Notes under the pieces: generated by a model
The model's input: the letters and a program-made list of their open reading frames with translations, nothing else
The model's database searches: none
What the model was told of the DNA's origin: nothing
Program-made: the position numbers and the translations under genes
From: Deltaproteobacteria bacterium
GTDB lineage: Bacteria; Desulfobacterota; Binatia; HRBIN30; JACQVA1
Length of the DNA stretch: 64,000 nt
NCBI GenBank assembly: GCA_016178705.1
Contig: JACOST010000030.1
Location: 62,001 to 126,000 of the forward strand
Reading direction: 5' to 3'
In this document: one piece after another, positions 59,344-64,000 of the stretch
Position numbering within the stretch: the stretch's first letter is position 1
Layout of the letters: each line of letters begins with the position of its first letter

Positions 59344-61380
59344 TCACGACTTCATCGAATTCGCGACCAACTCCATCACATCGAGGGCGCGGACTTTTTC
59401 TTCCACGCCTTTCCCTTTGATGCCGTCGTCGACCATAGTCATGCAGTAGGGGCAGGCGACAGCGACCACATCGGGATTGGTCTCTAACGCTTGCTCGACG
59501 CGGCGAGTGTTGACGCGCTTGTCGGGGTCTTCCTCGAACCACATCTTGCCGCCACCCGCGCCGCAACACATGCCGGTGCGACGGTTGCGCGCCATCTCGC
59601 GCAGCTCAAGGCCGGGAATCGTCCCGAGGATGTCGCGCGGGGCTTCGAAGATGTCGTTGTAGCGGCCGAGGTAGCAGGAGTCGTGATAGGTGACCGCTTG
59701 CCTACCGTTGACGGTGAACTCGATCTTGCCGTCGGCGATCAGTTGCTTGACGAACTCAGTGGCGTGCACGACTTGGAAATTGCCGCCGAACTGCGGGTAC
59801 TCGTTCTTCAACGTGTTGAAGCAATGTGGACAGTTAGTGAGGATCTTCTTCACCTGGTGGCCGTTGAGCGTCTCGACCGCCATCTGCGCCATGCTCTGGA
59901 ATAGATACTCGTTGCCGATGCGGCGCGCGGTCTCACCGTTGCACGGTTCCTCGCCGCCGAGGATCGCGAAGTCGACACCCGCTTGCTTGAGGATCTTGCT
60001 GAGCGCGATGGTGGTCTTCTTGTTGCGATCGTCGAACGAGCCGGCGCAGCCGACATAGTAGAGGTATTCGGCATCGGGCTTGTCGGCGAGCAGCGGAATA
60101 TCGAGGCCGTTGGCCCAATCGCCGCGCGTGCCGGCATCGATCCCCCACGGGTTGCTTTGCGTCTCCAGACCTTTGAACGTGCGGGCGAGTTCGGGTGGAA
60201 AGCGCGACTCTTCCTGCACCAGGTGCCGGCGCATATCGACGATCTTGTCGACGTACTCGATCAACACTGGACACGCCTCTTCGCAGGCGCGGCACGTCGT
60301 GCAGTCCCACAGTACTTGATCGTGAATGAGATTCTCGCCGACCACATTCACGCCGATGGTGAGCCCGCCATCGCCGTTGGCTTGCGCTTTGAGGACCTCG
60401 TCTTGATGCTCGTAGAGATAATCGCGCAGGTTGAGCATCAGTTGCCGCGGCGCCAGCTCCTTGCCGCTGTACGTGGCCGGGCACTGCGACGAACAGCGAC
60501 CGCACTCCGTGCACGAGTACATGTCGAGGATCTGCTTCCAGGTGAATTGGTTGATGTACGAGGTGCCGAAGGTGGTGGCATTCTCGAGATCCTGTTTCGA
60601 CAGCGCTCCGGTCGGTTCCAACTTCTTGAAGAACACGTTGAAAAACGAGGTGAGGACATGAAAGTGTTTGGCGAGCGGCAGCAAGTTGAGGAAGCTGAGA
60701 ATGATCAGGTTGTGTCCCCACCAGCCGAGGTCGCTGGCGAATTTGGCGCCCGAGTTGCCGAGCGGCGCCAGCAGCACGGCGACGAGGCGACTGATCGGTT
60801 GCCAGAAGCGCTCCTTCTCCGTCATCGGCTGTCCGGCCAGGTAGACCAGCCGACCACCATCGTATAGGTAGCCGGTGATCATGATCAGGCCGATGAGGGA
60901 AAGGATCAGAAACGCTTCCCAGTGCGAGTGGCCGCGCAGTCGATTTTCCGACGGCGCGTATCCGTAGAGGCGGGCGGGATGAGAGATGGCCCAGCGATAG
61001 AGCGCCACGCCGATCCAGAACAGCACCACCAGCTGCATGAGATCTTTCAAAAGCATGTACGGGCCGCCCAGCAGTGCGGGCGACATCAGCGGCAGATAGA
61101 AATCGGCAACGAAGCCGCGGGCGAACATCTGGATGACTTGCACGCCGAGGATGGTGAAGCCCCAGAAGATGAAGAAGTGCATCCAGCCGGCGGGTTGCTC
61201 GCCGGTGACGAACTTCTTCTGACCGAAAACATACACCAGCACGGCTTGGATGCGTTCCGGAATACGGTCGAGCATCGCGGCCGGGGCGGCCTTGGTGAGC
61301 ACCATCACGCGGCCATAAATGGTGCGGGCGAAGTAGCCCAGGAACGCCGCCAGCACGAGCGTAAACATCAGCGTATTCAT
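59344..61380 (-). CDS. EtfD-like membrane Fe-S oxidoreductase (heterodisulfide-reductase related)
   Basis: A 678-residue inner-membrane protein. Six or so helices in residues 1-270 form a NarI-like b-type cytochrome region with several His. Two 4Fe-4S motifs follow (CTECGRCSSQCP near 310 and CTTCRACEEACP near 375). Two CCG domains come after (YYVGCAGSFDD with EPCNGE, and HDSCYLGRYND with GMCCGAGGG). This layout matches EtfD/FadF-type proteins that take electrons from reduced ETF and pass them to menaquinone during fatty-acid oxidation. GGAGG precedes the ATG at 61380. etfAB is not adjacent. It would serve the three acyl-CoA dehydrogenases in the window. Confidence 0.85.
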   Translation of the reverse strand: MNTLMFTLVLAAFLGYFARTIYGRVMVLTKAAPAAMLDRIPERIQAVLVYVFGQKKFVTGEQPAGWMHFFIFWGFTILGVQVIQMFARGFVADFYLPLMSPALLGGPYMLLKDLMQLVVLFWIGVALYRWAISHPARLYGYAPSENRLRGHSHWEAFLILSLIGLIMITGYLYDGGRLVYLAGQPMTEKERFWQPISRLVAVLLAPLGNSGAKFASDLGWWGHNLIILSFLNLLPLAKHFHVLTSFFNVFFKKLEPTGALSKQDLENATTFGTSYINQFTWKQILDMYSCTECGRCSSQCPATYSGKELAPRQLMLNLRDYLYEHQDEVLKAQANGDGGLTIGVNVVGENLIHDQVLWDCTTCRACEEACPVLIEYVDKIVDMRRHLVQEESRFPPELARTFKGLETQSNPWGIDAGTRGDWANGLDIPLLADKPDAEYLYYVGCAGSFDDRNKKTTIALSKILKQAGVDFAILGGEEPCNGETARRIGNEYLFQSMAQMAVETLNGHQVKKILTNCPHCFNTLKNEYPQFGGNFQVVHATEFVKQLIADGKIEFTVNGRQAVTYHDSCYLGRYNDIFEAPRDILGTIPGLELREMARNRRTGMCCGAGGGKMWFEEDPDKRVNTRRVEQALETNPDVVAVACPYCMTMVDDGIKGKGVEEKVRALDVMELVANSMKS

Positions 61381-61487
61381 CGCACCCTCCGGGAGCACCA
61401 CCGTACCGGAAACTGGACGACTCCTAGGAGAATCGTTCCGCGTTTGCAAGGCGGTTCGGTGTGCTAATCGCGCGAGTATAGTGACTT

Positions 61488-61949
61488 ATGCGTAGCCCCC
61501 ATGGCTGCAATCGGATCGCTGGCGCCACGCTGCTCGTGGCGGCGCTTGCGCTCGGCGCCTGCACGCGCGGCCCGACCGTGGTCATTCTCGCGGCCGACAA
61601 CGCGACAGTGCGCGTTGAAGTCGTCAGCACACCCAGCGCGCGCGCCCAGGGTCTGATGTACCGCCGCGAACTCACCGCCGACGCCGGCATGCTGTTCATC
61701 TTTCCGGCCGACGGCGTGCAGCACTTCTGGATGAAGAACACGCTCATGCCGCTCGACATGCTGTTCATCGATCGCGAGCGCCGGATCGTCGGCATCGTCG
61801 AGAACGCGCGGCCAATGTCGACCGAACCCGTCGGTCCGGATACGCCCGCGCGCTACGTGCTCGAAGTCAACGGCGGCTTCGCCGCACAGCACCACGTTAG
61901 TACCGGCGCGATGGTGGAGTTTATCGACATCCCAGAAGGCGCAAGTTGA
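61488..61949 (+). CDS. DUF192 lipoprotein
   Basis: A 153-residue protein with a lipobox (LALGAC) and the DUF192 domain. Family marks are RAQGLMYRRELTADAGMLFIF and HFWMKNTLMPLDMLFID, the usual core of this small beta-rich domain. Function is unknown in general. TATAGT lies 5 nt before the ATG and no ribosome-binding site is clear. It diverges from the EtfD-like gene and faces the ferredoxin fusion gene tail to tail. Confidence 0.88.
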   Translation: MRSPHGCNRIAGATLLVAALALGACTRGPTVVILAADNATVRVEVVSTPSARAQGLMYRRELTADAGMLFIFPADGVQHFWMKNTLMPLDMLFIDRERRIVGIVENARPMSTEPVGPDTPARYVLEVNGGFAAQHHVSTGAMVEFIDIPEGAS

Positions 61950-61993
61950 ACGCGGAGTGCAGATTGCGGATGGTAGCTGCTAGCCAATCCGCA

Positions 61994-62794
61994 TCAGCCG
62001 AAAATCCACGCGCGCTTGCGCGCGGCGCCCGGAGGTTTCAGCTCCAAGCTGTCTGACTGTAGTGAGCGGTTGAACTCCTCCAGCGCGCGTTTCTGTTCTT
62101 CCTCGAACACCGCCAGCTCCTGTTGCCGCTTCGCTTGAAACGTCTCGAACGCATTCCGCCACTGGCTGTGAAAGTCGTGCAGCCGATGGTGAATGTGATT
62201 GTGCATCGTGCTGGTGATCACGTACGAACCGTTGCAGAAGGGGCAGTTGAACACCACGCCGGCGCGGAAGTGGCGGAACTCGACCGCGAACGCGCCGTGG
62301 CAATGGTGGCACTGGATCGGTACCTCCCATTCGCCAATCTCGGGCACGAACACGGAGGTCTCCGGGCTCGCGACCGGGGCCGCGGGAGCGGGCTTGGTGG
62401 CAGCGGCCGGTACGGGCGCAGAAGCCGGGGCGGGCGTGGGCTCACCGCCGTTGGTCGCACCTTCCTTCTTAAACCGCGACGGGAAGTCGGCACCGAACGT
62501 CTGCTCCGGGTGCAGCGCTTTGGCACGCTCAAGCAGGACCGCCTCGATCTCCGGAATCTTCGGATCGGGAATGCAGCAATCAACCGGACACACCGCCGCG
62601 CACGCTTCGTGATCGTGGAAGCCAACGCACTCGGTACACTTCTCGGGAACGATGTAGAAAATATCCGCGGCAATGCCGGGATGCTTCACGCCGTCAAGCT
62701 CCCACTCGACGCCACCCTGGTAGATCGCCGTGTTCGGACACTCGGGCTCGCACGCCCCACAGTTGATGCACTCGCTGGTGATAACGGTCGCCAT
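61994..62794 (-). CDS. Ferredoxin fused to a zinc-ribbon and coiled-coil domain
   Basis: A 266-residue fusion. Residues 1-80 form a two-cluster ferredoxin (CINCGACEPECP and the variant CTECVGFHDHEACAAVCP). A Pro/Ala-rich linker follows (115-148). A zinc ribbon comes next (CHHCHG near 161 and CPFCNG near 184), then a long helix rich in Glu/Lys/Gln (residues 205-250) likely to form a coiled coil. The usual ferredoxin of this type ends after residue 85. The C-terminal addition could tether it to a partner or RNA. GGAGG precedes the ATG. It lies between DUF192 and recO. Confidence 0.8.
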   Translation of the reverse strand: MATVITSECINCGACEPECPNTAIYQGGVEWELDGVKHPGIAADIFYIVPEKCTECVGFHDHEACAAVCPVDCCIPDPKIPEIEAVLLERAKALHPEQTFGADFPSRFKKEGATNGGEPTPAPASAPVPAAATKPAPAAPVASPETSVFVPEIGEWEVPIQCHHCHGAFAVEFRHFRAGVVFNCPFCNGSYVITSTMHNHIHHRLHDFHSQWRNAFETFQAKRQQELAVFEEEQKRALEEFNRSLQSDSLELKPPGAARKRAWIFG

Positions 62795-62876
62795 GCTGCC
62801 TCCGGATCGGATCTCGAATCGCGCGGCAAGCTACCATCGGCCACTGGCAGCGGCAACCACTCTTGTGTTGTGATCG

Positions 62877-63650
62877 TCATTCGCGCTGGGCCGTCAGATT
62901 GACGATCAATCCGACTGACTTCAGCGGGCGAGCCAAGTGCAGCGCCAGCAAGCGGCCGAGCAATTGCGCCGCCTCGTTGGCCGCGGTGGGTGCGAGGAGC
63001 TGCGCGCGCGCTTGGGCGAGCGGCGTCTGCTTGAGGGCTTCCAGACGCGCGATCGTCTCGCCGCTGAGCGCTAGCCACGACGGATCGCGCGATGGACAGG
63101 CGTCGCAAATCAGGTTGCCATGCATTGGATCGAAGTACACACGGGATTGGTCGCCGAGTGGTCGTCGGCACTGGAAACATGTTTCGAAATGCGGCTCGTA
63201 GCCGGCCAAGTGCAGCAGATGCAGTTCGAAGGTCCGCAAGAACGCCGCCGTGGCCGCGCCACGCTCCAACTCGGCAAGCCCGGTATCGAGCAGGTCGTAG
63301 AGTTCGGGCACCGCGTGGGCCTCGGCGGTCAGTTGATCGGTCAGCTCGACGAGATAGCTGCCATAGGCCAGCTTCATCGGGTCGCTGAAGGCCGTCGGCG
63401 CCCCGAGCAGGTCGCAACTTTCCAAGAACATGAGAGCCCCGCGCGGCGGCGAACGAAAATAGACGCGCACGCGCGTCAACGGATCGAGGCAGTTGGCAAA
63501 GCGCCGGCGCGAGTTTTTCGCGCCCATCGCAATGCCGCTGAGCTTGCCAAACTCACGCGTGAGGAAGGTGACGATCTTGTCGCTCTCACGATACGCGCGC
63601 GCGCGCAGAATGATCGCCAGATCGGCCTGCGTTGGCCGCATGCACTGCAC
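62877..63650 (-). CDS. recO: DNA repair protein RecO
   Basis: A 257-residue protein that helps RecR load RecA at gaps in single-stranded DNA. The N-terminal OB-fold starts QADLAIILRARAYRESDKIVTFLTREFGKLSGIAMGAKNSRRRF in outline. A helical domain follows and a four-Cys zinc site is present (CFQC near 179 and CDAC near 203). The start is GTG at 63650 or ATG at 63641. The promoter and start codon of grpE lie just beyond, divergent. Length fits the family. Confidence 0.93.
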   Translation of the reverse strand: MQCMRPTQADLAIILRARAYRESDKIVTFLTREFGKLSGIAMGAKNSRRRFANCLDPLTRVRVYFRSPPRGALMFLESCDLLGAPTAFSDPMKLAYGSYLVELTDQLTAEAHAVPELYDLLDTGLAELERGAATAAFLRTFELHLLHLAGYEPHFETCFQCRRPLGDQSRVYFDPMHGNLICDACPSRDPSWLALSGETIARLEALKQTPLAQARAQLLAPTAANEAAQLLGRLLALHLARPLKSVGLIVNLTAQRE

Positions 63651-63670
63651 CTAAGCACCGGCCGGTTACC

Positions 63671-63699
63671 TTGACAAGGCGGGGGACCGTCATTAGCTT
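63671..63699 (+). promoter_or_regulatory. Possible promoter of grpE
   Basis: A perfect -35 box TTGACA (63671-63676) is followed after 17 bp by TAGCTT (63694-63699). The leader would be about 50 nt. No CIRCE element or heat-shock sigma box was recognised, so heat control is not evident. Confidence 0.45.
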
Positions 63700-63756
63700 C
63701 CGCGCGCCGCATCGCCAGCCCAACCGGCTGCTCGCGACACGATCCCTAGGAGGCGC

Positions 63757-64000
63757 ATGAGTTCGGACGATACCTCGAAGTCCCCCGCACCTACGGACCT
63801 CGACCCCGCCAATCCGGTTCAAACGGAAGCCACGGAAGTTGATCGCCTCGTAACGGCGTTGGCGGCGAAGGAGACCGAAGCCAAGGACAACTACGATCGC
63901 TTCCTGCGCGCGGTTGCCGACCTCGACAATTTCAAGAAGCGGACGCAACGGGAGCGCGCCGAAACACTCCGCTTTGCCCAAGAACCGCTGATTCGCGACC
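63757..64000 (+). CDS. grpE: Nucleotide exchange factor GrpE (N-terminal part)
   Basis: The gene runs off the right edge; 81 residues are visible. After a disordered acidic start (MSSDDTSKSPAP) comes the long coiled-coil helix with the family mark YDRFLRAVADLDNFKKRTQR. GrpE dimers release ADP from DnaK and act with ClpB, which is encoded 24 kb to the left. AGGAGG lies 4 nt before the ATG at 63757, a strong start. dnaK may follow beyond the window. Confidence 0.9.
   Translation, partial: MSSDDTSKSPAPTDLDPANPVQTEATEVDRLVTALAAKETEAKDNYDRFLRAVADLDNFKKRTQRERAETLRFAQEPLIRD

Overview
The window is 64 kb of dense, GC-rich bacterial chromosome with about 50 protein genes. I found no rRNA or tRNA gene, CRISPR array, transposase or prophage. 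The gene mix suggests an uncultured, lipid-degrading, Gram-negative-type soil or groundwater bacterium: three acyl-CoA dehydrogenases, a CoA-transferase, an EtfD-like membrane Fe-S oxidoreductase, CarD, a B12-dependent ribonucleotide reductase, an F420-type LLM oxidoreductase, and secreted Thr/Pro-repeat proteins with dockerin-like ends. Those ends (C-V-G-D-C-[ND]-G-[DN]-G ... D-E-L) recall proteins I associate with Candidatus Binatota and other former Deltaproteobacteria. That placement is inference.

Layout. 0-8.4 kb: tail of an amino-acid-type ABC ATPase, ilvD, an NhaD-like antiporter, a type II NADH dehydrogenase, and a histidine kinase with a sigma-54 response regulator. 8.5-18 kb: superoxide dismutase behind a small unknown gene with a hairpin leader, a GH1 glycosidase, a GT-C-like membrane protein, a toxin-antitoxin pair beside a truncated copy of the GH1 5' end, a Cys-rich lipoprotein, and a large cyclase/AAA/TPR protein containing inserted repeats. 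18-29.5 kb: CoA-transferase, acyl-CoA dehydrogenase, amidohydrolase, GT9, cysK-larE, ispD, carD and an RND transporter. 29.6-35.2 kb: an acyl carrier protein/acyl-CoA dehydrogenase/ketosynthase operon, divergent from a FeeM-like acyltransferase that is translationally coupled to a 7TM-GAF sensor kinase. 35-48.8 kb: two lipoprotein hydrolases, clpB, lytic transglycosylase, TetR, nrdJ with NrdR-like boxes, dciA-like, dprA-like, thiI, a degenerate TrpC-like protein and a NUDIX hydrolase. 48.8-64 kb: two secreted Thr/Pro-repeat proteins around an LLM oxidoreductase, a hybrid-type kinase and an acyl-CoA dehydrogenase; then the EtfD-like oxidoreductase, a DUF192 lipoprotein, a ferredoxin/zinc-ribbon fusion, recO and the start of grpE.

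The strongest candidate for a new system is 29.6-35.2 kb. An orphan acyl carrier protein, beta-ketoacyl synthase and acyl-CoA dehydrogenase could make or tailor an acyl chain. The FeeM/autoinducer-synthase-like GNAT protein could transfer it to an amine. The sensor kinase, whose start codon overlaps the synthase stop codon, could detect the product. This would be a synthase-sensor pair analogous in logic to LuxM/LuxN, but from unrelated families.

Three other patterns run through the window. Five genes lacking a Shine-Dalgarno have a -10-like box 7-8 nt before the ATG, suggesting leaderless mRNAs. Convergent genes often overlap at their 3' ends. Several families of small palindromic repeats lie between genes, and one has inserted in frame into the cyclase gene.
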